A DNA stretch of 64,000 bases from assembly GCA_028641055.1 (NCBI GenBank), contig CM054062.1:17293639-17357638 (forward strand), written 5' to 3'. The notes under the pieces were generated by a model. It ran no database searches, was not told the origin of the DNA, and was given only the letters and a program-made list of their open reading frames with translations. Position 1 is the stretch's first letter, and the number at the start of each line of letters is the position of its first letter. This stretch comes from Alopecurus myosuroides (taxonomy: Eukaryota > Streptophyta > Magnoliopsida > Poales > Poaceae). Shown here in pieces: positions 18,376-29,589 of the stretch. Both the position numbers and the translations under genes were made by a program.

Positions 18376-18981
18376 TAGGACGCATGAAAATAAGAGATTA
18401 CTCCCTCGGTCCTTAAATAAGTGGACTATAGAAATTTTGAGAGAGATTATGCAGTGAGTAAAAAATGTGTTGTAAAGTTGCAGGTCACCATCTTTTTGCC
18501 TCTTTAATTTCCGCACCTCCGATGAGCAAAGTACATGTACAAAATGATGTGGCGAGACAATATGTTGAATATTATTGGACTTGATTCCCGTGTGATAAGA
18601 GAGATGATTTTTTTTTCTACTTTAAAGTGCATTGAGAAGATAGAAGTATATTCTTTTGTGGACAAATTTCAAATGCTAAACGTCCATTTGGTTAAGAACG
18701 GGGTTATCAAGGACAAGGCCATGGTGGTGTCGGTGCTGCTTGACTCCTTGACGAAGGAGGCGGAAAAATGGAAATCGGTGGTTTTTTTTTGAGTAGTTCC
18801 TCTATTTATTTTTGGGTGGCTCGGCCCAGCCTGTCTGGACAATGTGTTGTATTGCTTTGGTTCTCTCATTCTATAAAAAAATGTGTACATTCTCGCGTTC
18901 CTGAAAAAAAATTGAAAAAAAGAACGGAGTTAGGTAACTCCTTTCCCACAGGATTGCTCCTCTACGGGTGATCGTTGGTAC
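18376..18981. other. Unassigned DNA with one further Stowaway-like terminus
   Basis: TACTCCCTCGGTCC at about 18400 looks like a single Stowaway end, but no partner end was found. The open frame at 18535-18792 has no features I recognise. The block near 18810-18900 (GGCTCGGCCCAGCCTGTCTGG then a short A-run) vaguely recalls the 3' half of a cereal SINE; I cannot confirm this. Confidence 0.4.
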
Positions 18982-19223
18982 GGTCAAAATTCAACCCTGT
19001 CAAACTCTTTCCTTTTCCTCTCACAATGCACATGTAAATGAGATCATATGTGGCCATGTGGGTCCATCCACATGCATCATTAATCTTCCGTTGTCCCTTT
19101 CCTTTTCTTGTTTGCAAAACATGTTACTACTTGCCATTTTGCCCCACGAATACACTACCAAAATAGGAAATTGCCAAATAATTAAGTAGTCATAAATGGA
19201 AACGCAATGTCTGAATTTTGACC
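18982..19223. mobile_element. Candidate small inverted-repeat element
   Basis: A perfect 12-bp inverted pair, GGTCAAAATTCA at 18982-18993 and TGAATTTTGACC at 19212-19223, encloses about 218 bp of non-coding DNA. The size suits a MITE, but I see no convincing target duplication. Confidence 0.35.
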
Positions 19224-19428
19224 TGTGCAATGGTTAACCGTAAGCTAGCATTGCCCCCTTTCCCATGGGGTTTCTACCACTTTCCTCCTCAGTCTCGCTG
19301 TATCTATACTTTTTTTTGAACCTTTCGCCGTATCTACATTAGTATTATTCTATACTGTTATTAAAAGACCACATTTTCTCTTTTAAAACTCTCCCACGTA
19401 GTGTTCTCATCTATGGAGCTAGTAATAC
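19224..19428. other. Unassigned short spacer
   Basis: About 200 bp, AT-rich with CT-rich patches. No gene or repeat boundary recognised. Confidence 0.4.
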
Positions 19429-20065
19429 TTCTATTATTGCCTCTAGAGCATATTTTCACCCGTCTCCCACTTGCACTAGAGTCAAGAATCTAGTCTACAT
19501 TTAGCATCTAACACCTATGGCTTTCCAGTGTTGCTCGTGCATTGCAAGCGATAGATGCTTTGTTAACGGATTTGACACATTCATGTCCGTATGAATTTTG
19601 GACATCTTGATGTCACCATTACTCACAAACTGTCGTATGAGATGATATCAACGTTGTACATGCTTTCTTATGACGGGATCGTGGTTCCTTAGCTTGAGCA
19701 ATGACACCATTGTTTTCACAACGAATCTCCATCGGCTCCAATGCACTCGGAACCACACCTAGTCCTTAGATGAAGTTCTTTCATCTAGACGCCCTCCTTT
19801 GCAGCATCTTCTGTAGCTATGTACTCCTCTACAGTTGTATAATCCGCAACGGTTTCTTGATCAGAACTCTTCCAGCTCACCACTCCCTCGTTTAAAGTAA
19901 ACATATAGTCCGACTGAGACTTGAAATCATCAGGATCAGTGGTAAAACTATAATCGGTGTAACACCTTACAACGAGCTCTTTATTACCTCCATAGATGAG
20001 AAACATATTCCTAGTTATTCTCAAGTACTTAAAAATATATTTGATTGTTGTCCAGTGAGGCCTTC
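19429..20065 (-). pseudogene. Relic of a Copia element (LTR edge plus RNase H)
   Basis: On the minus strand, 20024-19785 encodes the end of a Copia RNase H: CYTDYSFTTDPDDFKSQSDY, VVSWKSSDQETVADYTT and YIATEDAAKEG, typical of Angela/Inga-type elements. It is followed by AGACTAGATTCTTGACTCTAG-like sequence and the tract AAGTGGGAGAC, then an LTR edge (GGCAATAATAG). The same layout precedes the 3' LTR of Cop-1 at 57130. The rest of the element is lost. Confidence 0.8.
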
Positions 20066-20759
20066 TGATGTCTACTACGTGATTCTATTCTTATAGACTA
20101 TGTTGGGCCTTCAAGCGCAGAGGTTTGTAGGACAACAACAAATTTCTCTCAAGTGAGTAACCCAAGGTTTATCGAACTCAGGGAGGTGTAGGTTGAGTGT
20201 ACCCTTCTCAAGCAACCATGCAATTAAGATACAAGAAGTCTCGTATGTCCCCAACACACCTAATACAATTGTTAGTTGTACAGGTGCACTAGTTTGGCGA
20301 AGAGATGATAAAATACGAGTAATATGGATGGTAAAACAAGATATTGTAAATATGTAATAAAGATGGCTGCGAGGTTACAAGTAGCAAAACTAAAAGTAAA
20401 TGGCGCAGCAATGGTTGGAAACTAGGCCTATGATCATGCTTTCACTAGTAGTAGCTCTCAGCAATATTAACATAATTAATAACATGATATTTCCTCTAAC
20501 AACATGCAAGATAGACGTCACTCGGAAATCATTCCTAGTGGATCAAATAGGACGAGAATCGTGTAGGGCTACAAAAGCACACCTTAAAGTTCATGTTCCT
20601 GCCAATGAACACCCCAACATTGTCACTTTGAGCGTCTGAAGATAGTACTAACAAACACCACAATAATTCAATCCAACAAATAAGAACAAGTTCATGATAA
20701 GTATCTCTCTACCATGATCCATATAGTCACACATGGCACCTGCACTGTCACTGTGTCAC
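20066..20759. mobile_element. Truncated Gypsy-type LTR relic
   Basis: It begins TGATGTCTACTACG, a start I associate with Triticeae Gypsy LTRs, with GCAGAGGTTTGTAGGACA and a 'GGTGCACTAGTTTGGCGAAG'-like block. It stops at the Tat-2 LTR. No gene. The family name cannot be fixed here. Confidence 0.55.
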
Positions 20760-21633
20760 TGTCGTGGTGGTGTCACGGCAGATGCCATGGGATGGCTAAA
20801 GATGTGGGGACGAAGGACGCTGGAGGTGCTCGGGGAGGGATCACGCGACGAGTAGCCGCGTGAGGTACGAAGTAAACACTGCAAACAACACGATCTACCC
20901 AGGTTCAGGGCCCTCGTGAGGAGGTAAAACCCCTACTCCTGCCTTTCTTTGTGTATTTTGGTATCTCACCGAGTAGCCACAGTACAATGTTCTTGCTACC
21001 GAGTAGCCACTCTCCTCTCTAGGTGATGAACTAGGTCAAGAATTAGGTCACCAAGTGTTCCCTAGGGTTCCGCCCTCACGCAGGAGGCGGCGGGGCACCT
21101 TATATACACGGTGCCCAGCCGGATACGTCCAAACATGGACAAGTGTCGACATAGTGTGCACATCGTCCTTCTTCCGGGTTCCCGCTGACAGCTTTGGTTC
21201 CTAATCTTGGCTGCATCTGGAAAGTCGTTGGGCAAAACAAGGGGACAGACTGGTATCACTGTGCCAAACACAGAGTAGGCCCCCTTATCCTGCCACGGCC
21301 TGCTTCCATGCTGTCACTGTCAGGCAGGCCGGTCCCAGATGAACAGTAGTTCGAATACTGCCAAGTACGGACCCAGGATACGCGGGATCCTGTGTCAGAA
21401 CGGCTCCTTTGACTTTCTGGCCCGAGTAGGTTCCCGCCAATTCTACTCGGGCCAACTCTTCTACTCGAATGGATGGAACTTGATTGATATCTCCTTCCGG
21501 TCATCTTGAGGTGAGACCGAGTAGCAGTCGACCGGGTAGCAAGTACCGGGTAGTCGGCTACTCGACCAAACCTCTCTTCTGTAAGTCGCCTTTAGCACTT
21601 GACTTTACCCTACTCGGGGGTAACCCCCCGACA
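20760..21633 (-). repeat. Tat-2 3' LTR
   Basis: 874 bp. On the minus strand it starts TGTCGGGGGGTTACCCC at 21633 and ends CCACGACA at 20760. The purine tract CTTCGGGGACTGC precedes it. A TATATAAG promoter motif on the minus strand lies at about 21099-21106. ACTCGG/CCGAGTAG words are frequent. Confidence 0.8.
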
Positions 21634-22151
21634 GCAGTCCCCGAAGCTGGTTGAGTCTTGCGAACTCGTTCACTAGGCTCTGCCAGCTTAAAACCAATTT
21701 TTGCAATATAGCCCTTGAACCTCAAGATGCCGAGTAAATGACCTCCGAGTAGTACTCTAGAAAGTACCTTGAGTTTCCTGTCTTCCGAGTAGCACCAGCT
21801 CTCTACTCTGTAACCGAGTAAAAAGACTTAGAGAATTTCTCCTCCTGTGCCTCTGCAGCGCAGAGCACAATCCAGCCTTCCGTGCCGCAACTGGACACGT
21901 GTCAGGCATCCGTGACCCCGTCGTTTCGCTGCCACGACACGACGTGCCACGCGCCCAGTTTTCACGGGGCGGGCCCACTGACTCGTTATGTCCCATCACG
22001 CGCAGTAATTGGCCACGATCTGGTAGTGGGATCTGCTGCGGCCGTTACGCGCGCGCCTCGCGCGTGTGTGCGTTTCCAGTCGGCCACAGGCCCCACCACA
22101 CGCCACGATCGATCCCACTTCCCCGATGGTAACGGTAAACCGCGGAGAGGA

Positions 22152-22159
22152 TATAAATA
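22152..22159 (+). promoter_or_regulatory. TATA box of the Tat-2 antisense gene
   Basis: TATAAATA in a GC-rich upstream region that also has a G-box-like ACACGTGT (about 21895) and several CACG words. The ATG at 22327 lies 168 bp downstream of the TATA box, after a CT-rich leader of about 140 nt (CTCCTCCCTTCGCAC context). Confidence 0.65.
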
Positions 22160-22326
22160 CCTCCGCCGGTAACTTCCTTTTCTCCTCCCTTCGCACTTTT
22201 CCCCTTTCGTCTCTCTGTTCTTCTCCGCCGCCGAGCTCTCCGCCGCCGCGCAACTCCTTGCGCCGCTCCAGATTCTTTTCTTCCACCCAATCTCTCCAAC
22301 TCTCCACCATCCGCGCACCCCTTGCC

Positions 22327-25300
22327 ATGGCTGCTCGCGCCGGCTGGGCTGGCTCGCACGTCACCGCCGAGGATTGCGCCTGGCTCGTGAACACCCGGAG
22401 GGTTCCTCCTGGTGTTCAATGCCGGCCGTCCGACGGCGAGCTCGTGCCAACCCCGCGGGAAGGCGAGCACGTCGTGTTCTTGTCGCACTTTGAGCGCGGA
22501 TTCGGCCTGCCGGCCTCCGACTTCCTCCGCCGCTTCCTCGACCACTTCGGTCTCCAAATGCACCACTTGCCACCAAACGCCGTCGTCTTCCTCGCCTACC
22601 ACGCCGTGGTGTGCGAGGCCTTCCTTGGTATCCATCCCACGACGGATACCTGGCTGAAGTATTTCCATCTTTGCCAGCAAACCACCGGGAAGAAGGAAGG
22701 CGCGGGCGTGCCACGCGCGACTGACACCGGCTGAGCCATGATGGTGCAGCGGTCGGGAACCAACCATCCCCGTATCAAGGGGTTGGAATCCGTCCGAATG
22801 TGGCAGAAGACGTTCCTCTACGTCAAGAACATCCCCGCCACCGAAGGAGGAAAGGTAACCGACCGAATCAATCTTCCCGCTTGGAGCAACCGTGCTCCCA
22901 CCGGGAAGAATTGGAAGGCGAAGCCCTCCAACGACCTCAACTCGAAGGAGATAGAGGCGCGGCTCGGTGTTCTAATCGACGAGGGCCTCAAGAGCGATGA
23001 TCCTGTGGCTTGCTGGATCAAGAATCGCGTGCTGCCTCTGCAGGAGCGCAGCCATCTGATGTGCTACATGGGTGGCCCCCGCGACTGCACCAGAACGACC
23101 ACCATCGAGCTCGACAACGCGGATGTTCCTGAGCACGCAAGGGCCATCCTGACGACGAACCTCGGCGAGCACTGGCAGTATGGGTTCATCCCATTCAGCC
23201 GCACGAAGCCGATTCCGCGGGTACGCTCTTCTTTCTCTGCTTTCTATATATGTATTCCGAGTAGTAAGCTTCCTCTTCTCGCCGCGACTAGCAACCGCAT
23301 TCGGTACCGAGTAGAGTACTTAGCTGAATTGCCTAGGCTTAGTGTGCTTTGTGCCTGCACGCCCTTCCGAGTAGGATGTTCAGTAAGTTTGCCTAGGCTT
23401 AGTGTGCTTTGTGTTTGCACGCCTATCCGAGTAGAGTGCCTTCCAGCTACTCGGCTAATATGTGATATTTCTTTGTTCTTCAGGTCCTCAATCGCCAGCT
23501 GATGGAGAGTTGTGAGCGCTTTGAAGGCAATTGGTTTGCTGACCGAGAGGAGGACGACAAGGCCTCCTTTGAGATTGCAGACCAGATCAACCTCCCTCAC
23601 TCTCCTACGACCGAGAAGCAGCCTGCTGAACCATCTCTTCGCGACTGGTCTGATGACGGGTTCGAAGGTAACTGAATTCGCGCTCTCCCTCTGCAAAAAG
23701 CACAGGCCCTTTGCCTGCTGTTTCTGAAGTGTTTTCCTTCCTCCTTAATTCACAGATGCTGAAAATGCTGAGGACGAGGGTGAGGATGAAGACGAGAACG
23801 AGGCCGACAAGGTCCTTGACGTCAACCCTGTGTCCGTCGCCGCTCCTGTCACCCGTAAGCGGACAGGAAGTGACGCCCAAGAGCCCCCCCGCCAAGAAGA
23901 GAAAAGCAGCCGAGAAGAAGAAGACGACCAAGGCGGTCGTGAAGAGAACAAAGCGAACAATCCCCTCCACCAAAGCGTAAGTTCCTTCTCGGTTAACTCC
24001 CAATTTTGTACTCTGCTGTTTCTCTTATCCTTCCTCTGCTTTCTTCTAATTTCTGATTTTTCCTTTCTCACCAGCGCTCCCTTGGATGCGAACGCTTCTT
24101 TCGCGCCTGACCAGGCCAAGAAACGAGCTGCCATTGATGTCGACAAGGTTGTCGTCCTTGAGGACGACGAGGCCGACACCACCCACACGCAAACGGGGCC
24201 TGAGCAGCAGTCCCGCGCCGATCCAGATGCGCAAGACGCCGCTCACCAGGACAAGCCCCCTTCTCCTCCGGCTAGCGCCGCCGAGGAGCACCAAGAGGAA
24301 GACCAGGAGATGCGTGATGATGACGCCGCCGTCGAGCGGCAAGAAGCTGAACCTGAGCAGCCAGCCACAGGCGCTGCCGGACAAGCGGATCCCACTGCCG
24401 AGCAGCGGGTAGAAGATACAGTCATGACAGAGGAGTATCCCCTGAGCAGCGCGCAACCAGGCGCCGCACCGAGTAGCGCCCAACCAGATGCTGCACAAGG
24501 TGACGGATCCGTGACGCCACCCATTGATCAAGGCACTGCACCGCCAGACTCCTCCTCGGTGCCGCAGACCAGGAAACAAGCCCTAGATGCTCTGAAGGAA
24601 GTAGTCGAGAAGAGGGCAGCCGAGAAGAAGGAAACCGAGACGGAGAAGATCGAGGAGCCAACCTCCGAGAAGCCACTTGCTCAGAAAGAGGTAGCAAAGA
24701 AGAAAGCTGCCGACAAGCCGCCGCCGACATCAGCTGGCCAGTCCAAGCAGTTGGTTATCCGCAACCCCAGTGCGGTTCCTGCCGCCGCTAACATAGCTGA
24801 TCAGCCCCTCTACCTGGATTATATGGTGAAGGTCAGCCAACAGCGCCAGATTGGCCTTTCCGTCGAGGACCGGAAGATTGCTCTCACAAGAGGAAGGAAG
24901 GCCGTGGCGACGGACTCCAGGCCCCCGGCCCCCGTCTCCATTGCTTCTCGGGGAGCTCAAGATCAGGCGATATCATCCCAGAGCCTCGAGCAGGTACTCG
25001 ACTTGGTTGGTTTCATCGATGCCAAGTGGGACAGCAAGCTTCTCGGCACAGACAAATGGCACGGCCTTGGCCTGGGCGACATCGATCATATGCGGGTCGA
25101 GTGGAACAAGGTGGACTTGGGCTACAAACCCATGACCGTCTCCTCCAGCACCGCTACTCTTGCTGCCAAGATGTTCGTGCACCGCAAGAATGCAGAAGAT
25201 CTCGAGCAGTCTTACGCGGTAAGTCTTAACTTGTCCTCTCCGAGTAGCATTTTTCTTCTCTCCTATCCGTTTTCATTTTCCTTTACCATCACCCAGTCCC

Positions 25301-27190
25301 CGAGATTCTGGCCGAGTAGGCGGATGCTCTCCCGAGTAGCCGCCTTCTCGGGTTGAATCTTCACTTCTCTGTCTAACTTGTTTTCTTTTCGCTTCTCAGG
25401 ATAGCGTTTTGAAGCGGACCAGTCTGCATCGCCAGCTTCTCTGGAATCATGCTATCGCCAGGAGGCGAATTGCTGCACTGGAAAAAGAGAAAGCAGATGC
25501 GGAGGCAGCCGGTAAGGATGCGAAGGATAGCACCCTGAAGCTGTCTGAGGTGGAAGGTACGCTTCTAGCCGCGCGGTTCTTGCGTTTTTGTTTGCGCCCG
25601 CTTCTGCTTTCTTGCGCTAACCTTTTCTACTCTGCAGGGAAACTGAAGGCCCTGGCTGACGAGCACGAGAACTGTCGCACCTTCGTTGCGAATGCCGAGA
25701 CCACCATCAAGAAGCTTGAAGGTAAACCTCCGTCTACTCGGTTTGCCCTTGTGTTCCTGTACAGCACCCCCGATCCTCAGTACAGCAGTTTCCTTTGCTT
25801 CTCTGATAACCGTGCTTTGCTCTTTTCAGAAGACCATAATAAGTTTGTTGTCGAGCATCAGGACTGTCTCAAACCTGCTGAGGTGCAGGTGCAACTGTCA
25901 AGCCAATCTGCTGCTCTACAGAGCGAGCACGCTACAGAGATGGAGAAACTGCAACTCCAGCTGCAGAAGGCACTCCAGGATGCTGTCACGCTTGGTAAGG
26001 AGAGGGACAGAGTGATCGCCGAGAAGGCCAAGGCTGAGACAACCTTCAATGCTAAGATAAAGGCCCTTGAGCAAGAATGCGAAGTGCTGACGAAATCCAA
26101 TGCTGGACTCTTTTCTCAGCTGGATGGGCTCCGCTTGCTCGAGGAGAAGCACGTGTCCAATGAGGAAGAATGGAAAATCCAGCTGCAGCAGCTACGCCAC
26201 GAGCTTCACAGTAAGTTTCCTCCTTTCTGCCTCTTTTCTTCTCGGTTCTGCCTCTTCTCGGATTCTGTGACTAATTTTCTCCCTTGCCTTTGCGCAGAAA
26301 TCTTCCCTGATCTCGTGTCCGCTTGCGCGCCTGCTTTGGCCAAGGCCCGAGCAGCTCTCCTTGAGAAGGGCGAGGCCGCGGACACCAGAGCTGAGATCGA
26401 GGACAACCTGCTGGTGATGCGAGGGCACTTCGAACGCCTAGCCGGCGTGGGCACTGAGCTGGTGCGCACTGCCTTCGAGCTCCATGACCTCTTCTGGCCT
26501 GCGAACACTGCGCCAACAACCATCCGTGGCCTTGCTCTGAAGCTGCGCGGTGTGAAGGCCGAGTTGAAGAAATGGCGCGCCTCTGGAGCTCGGGCTGGCG
26601 CTGACTTGATGCTACTCTGCGTCGCCTCCTGGTACGAGAACCTCAACATGGAGATCATCCGCGGGAAGCGCGACAACTCCAGGTGGGAGACGGACCCCAG
26701 CTGTGTGACCACGCGCAAGCTAATTGTGCATGAGGTTGCAGAGTATGCCGACACGGCCACCTTCATTGACGGCCCCACCAAACCCGACACCGAAGTGGAG
26801 GAGGACGAGGAGGAGGATGAAGAAGTAGAGGCCGAGTTGAGCTTCTTCGAATCTCCCCAGGGCAAGGGGAAGGCCGCGGTCGTCGCGAGTAGCGATGAAG
26901 AAACCGAGGAGATCGACACAGCCGCCCTCGAGTTCGGCACTTCATCAGGAGCCGCTCTCGACGACACGGTGCGCCCCCAAAGCCAAGCTTCAGATCCGGT
27001 AGCCCCCGAGCACGATGTCGAGATGGAGCAACCCGCCACCGTCCACCCGGAAGCGGATGCGACCAACACAAGCGTCGAGGAAGAAGCCGCGAAGGCAGCT
27101 GCTGCCAGCTCGGAAGCGGAAGCGAACAAGACTGCCACCGAAAATGAAGCAGTCCAGGCCAGCACCGACAACACCGCCTCTTCGACATGA
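22327..27190 (+). pseudogene. Tat-2 antisense gene, eight exons, one TGA and one frameshift (PF04195-like)
   Basis: Exons by GT-AG sites: 22327-23220, 23484-23667, 23756-23976, 24075-25218, 25400-25556, 25638-25721, 25830-26210, 26298-27190. All seven introns (81-263 bp) have GT-AG ends and compatible phases. About 1,318 codons result, with two lesions: TGA at 22732-22734 (codon 136) and an extra C in a seven-C run at 23884-23890. Residues about 45-115 (EGEHVVFLSHFERGFGLPAS, FLRRFLDHFGLQMHHLPPNA) match the family domain seen in Tat-1. Later come a basic, NLS-like KKRKAAEKKK, a long acidic/Pro region, a coiled coil across exons 5-8 and an acidic tail (EEDEEEDEEVEAE). Either lesion could be a sequencing error. 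The product would be nuclear if the basic cluster works. Function unknown. Confidence 0.82.
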
Positions 27191-27862
27191 TCTTATCCTG
27201 CAAGCTTTTTTACTCAAACACTTATTAGATCCCCGGGATGCCGGGAGCAGATGTATCAGACTATTTTATTCCGTTGCTACTCAATTTTATTCCCACTTTT
27301 GTTATTTCCAACTTAATCAATTTATTCAACCTGGGCTGAATGCCGAGTTGCGTTATCATGCGAGTCCCCGAGTTGCGTTTCTTATTCACCCTATCTTTCC
27401 ATCTCTCCTCTACCCGCAACTTGTTGCTTTTTTGGTATTCGAGTCACAAGAATCAAAGAGTAGAGCTGCAAATACTTAGCCGCTTAGAAACAATCATAGT
27501 AACGCAGCCCACCACTTAGCCGAAAAGACAATTCACAGAACCGTAATAACAACACCCTACTCGGTTCCTGCACTCTTCCTTTCCTTAGTAATTTTTCTTG
27601 TGCTCATGGACCTTTCGCTTGTTCTCTTGCTTGCTATGAAGCCGGGTTTCGGACAGCAGCAAAGTCGAAGAGTTGGCATGTAGGTTTAAACACAGTACTC
27701 AATGTACCTTTGAATTTTGAAGTAGAGCAACCGAATAGGCAAAAGGGGTAAAGCCGAGTAAAAACACTTGGAGCAATTTTGTACGAGGGCAGTCCCCGAG
27801 AACAATTTCAGATTGCAGAGTAGAATTTCAACTCGGATAAGAGGGTACATACTCATCTTTGC
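27191..27862. other. Tat-2 convergent intergenic region
   Basis: About 670 bp between the 3' end of the antisense gene and the 3' end of the integrase frame. No gene seen. CCGAGT/ACTCGG words continue, as in Tat-1 between its two 3' ends. Confidence 0.55.
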
Positions 27863-29058
27863 TTACGAATGAAAACGACGGAGTAGAGCTACATTCCAAG
27901 GGCGCTTGGTTTCCTCTCCGGATTTATCTGCCCTGTTCGCCTGTGGTGGACGCACATCTACAAGATAGTAAGCATCGTTGTGCAGCGCTTTGCTCACAAT
28001 GAAAGGCCCTTCCCATGGAGGAGACAACTTGTGCATCCCGGCTGTGCGCTGCACAAGCCTAAGGACCATGTCTCCTTCTCGGAAAACCCTTGGGTTCACC
28101 TTTCGGCTATGATAACGCCGCAGGTTTTGCTGGTAGATAGCCGAACGTGACAGAGTCAGCTCTCTTGCTTCTTCAAGCAGGTCAACGTCGTTTTCTCGAG
28201 CTTCTCTCGCCTCCACCTCAGTGTAGAGGGCTACTCGGGGGGAGTCATGCTCTAAGTCTATTGGCAACACGGCCTCAGCCCCGTATACCAAGAAGAATGG
28301 CGTGTAGCCGGTTGACCGGTTAGGGGTAGTCCTTAGACTCCACAACACCGCTGGCAACTCGTCTAACCAACACCCAGGTGTTTTCAGCAGTGGCTCCATC
28401 AGCCTTGGCTTTATGCCTGCCAGTACCATGCCATTTGCTCTTTCAACTTGCCCATTGGAAGCGGGATGCGCGACTGACGCAACATCTAGTCGGATATGCT
28501 TATCTCTGCAGAACCGCACCATTGCTCCCTCAGCAAAGTTTGTGCCGTTGTCGGTGATGATACTGTGCGGGTAGCCATATCTCAGGATCACATCCTTCAC
28601 GAATTTCACAGCCGTGGCCCCATCACACCTCCGAATAGGTTTCACTTCAATCCACTTGGTGAACTTGTCCACCATGACCAGGATGTGAGTCATGTTGCCT
28701 CTAGCCGGCTGGAAGGGCCCAACCATGTCCAAACACCAAACAACAAATGGCCAGGTGATAGGAATTGTTTTCAACTCGGAAGCAGGCATGTGAATCTTAC
28801 TTGCGAACATCTGGCAGCCAGTGCACTTCCTCACGATATCCTCAGCTTGCTGCAGTGCTGTGAGCCAGTAGAAGCCATGCCAAAAAGCTTTCTGGACCAG
28901 CGCCCGAGAAGAGGCATGGTGCCCGCATTCTCCTTGGTGTATCTCTGTCAGGATCTCCTCTCCTTCTGCTGGATCCACACAACGTTGCAGCACGCCAGTG
29001 GCACTTCTCTTGTGCAGCACATCTCGGACAATAGTGTAGCCCCACGGTGGGCGCCAAC
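27863..29058 (-). pseudogene. Tat-2 integrase frame fused to the primer-binding site
   Basis: An open frame of about 400 codons runs from the primer-binding site (RPPWG at its start) to the stop at 27863. It contains the H2C2 zinc region (GECGHHAS ... CTGCQMF) and the full catalytic triad: Asp in WCLDMVGPF, Asp in IITDNGTNF, Glu in GQVERAN. The C-terminal part has RRYHSRKVNPRVFREGDMVL and ends RPWNVALLRRFHS. There is no ATG at the front: the first codons are the primer-binding site and LTR edge, joined by a deletion that removed gag to RNase H. It is probably not translated as it stands, but the domain itself has no stop or frameshift. Confidence 0.82.
29039..29058 (-). other. Tat-2 primer-binding site
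   Basis: On the minus strand GTTGGCGCCCACCGTGGGGC, identical to the Tat-1 site. It adjoins the LTR end CCCACGACA. Confidence 0.8.
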
Positions 29059-29196
29059 TGTCGTGGGACAAAGATGACTCCGGAAGATTATACTAGATAA
29101 AATCACTTAAGCACATCATATCCATTACATAATGAAGGGCGAACATCATAAATTGAACTATAATAACATAGCTCAGGGTCACAATCAAGATCACTT

Positions 29197-29589
29197 TGAT
29201 GAGGACGTGATCACACGCTCGTTGGGAGCCCCCAAGCGGAAGGTATGATGTAGTCTAGAGTAAGTTTTCCCATAGTATAGAACCAGGGTTATCGAACTAG
29301 TAGAAATTCGTAGTCTTAAAGAAGGTTGATTTATCAATGGCGCCAAAAAAGTACCGGTGTGTAGTTGATGGGAACATGGAAACTGCACACAAACACAAAC
29401 TCTTACTTGCCCCAACTTTTCGGAAGGTTAACAATCTTCCGGTCTTGTTGAAAACATGAGAATTAAACGTATAGATTTTGTCTTGGAAAACAATAAAAGT
29501 AAAAACGGAATAGCAGGGAAACAATGATTAAAAGTGCTTGAAAGAAGGTTTGCAATATGAGGAAAATAGGACCGGGGGCCATAGGTTCA
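29197..29589 (-). mobile_element. Athila-type LTR fragment cut by Ath-1
   Basis: TGATGAGGACGTGATCACAC, then CGTTGGGAGCCCCCAAGCGG and later GGACCGGGGGCCATAGGTTC, correspond to 51244-51620 of the intact Athila-type LTR. It stops where the Ath-1 LTR begins (29590). The 130 bp before it (29060-29196) is not assigned. Confidence 0.65.

Larger units (their letters stand above)
20760..29058 (-). mobile_element. Tat-2: internally deleted Tat-lineage Gypsy element
   Basis: Read on the minus strand: primer-binding site (29058-29039), integrase (to 27863), then the antisense gene (22327-27190 on plus), then a 3' LTR (21633-20760). Gag, protease, reverse transcriptase and both RNase H domains are missing between the primer-binding site and the integrase. 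At the 5' side only a TGTCGTGG-like LTR edge is left at 29059, so the 5' LTR is lost and no target duplication can be checked. Confidence 0.8.

Noticed and set aside
26206..27174. 322-codon minus-strand frame opposite exon 8 of the Tat-2 antisense gene
   Set aside because: Mirror of a GC-rich coding exon; Ser/Ala-rich, no motifs.
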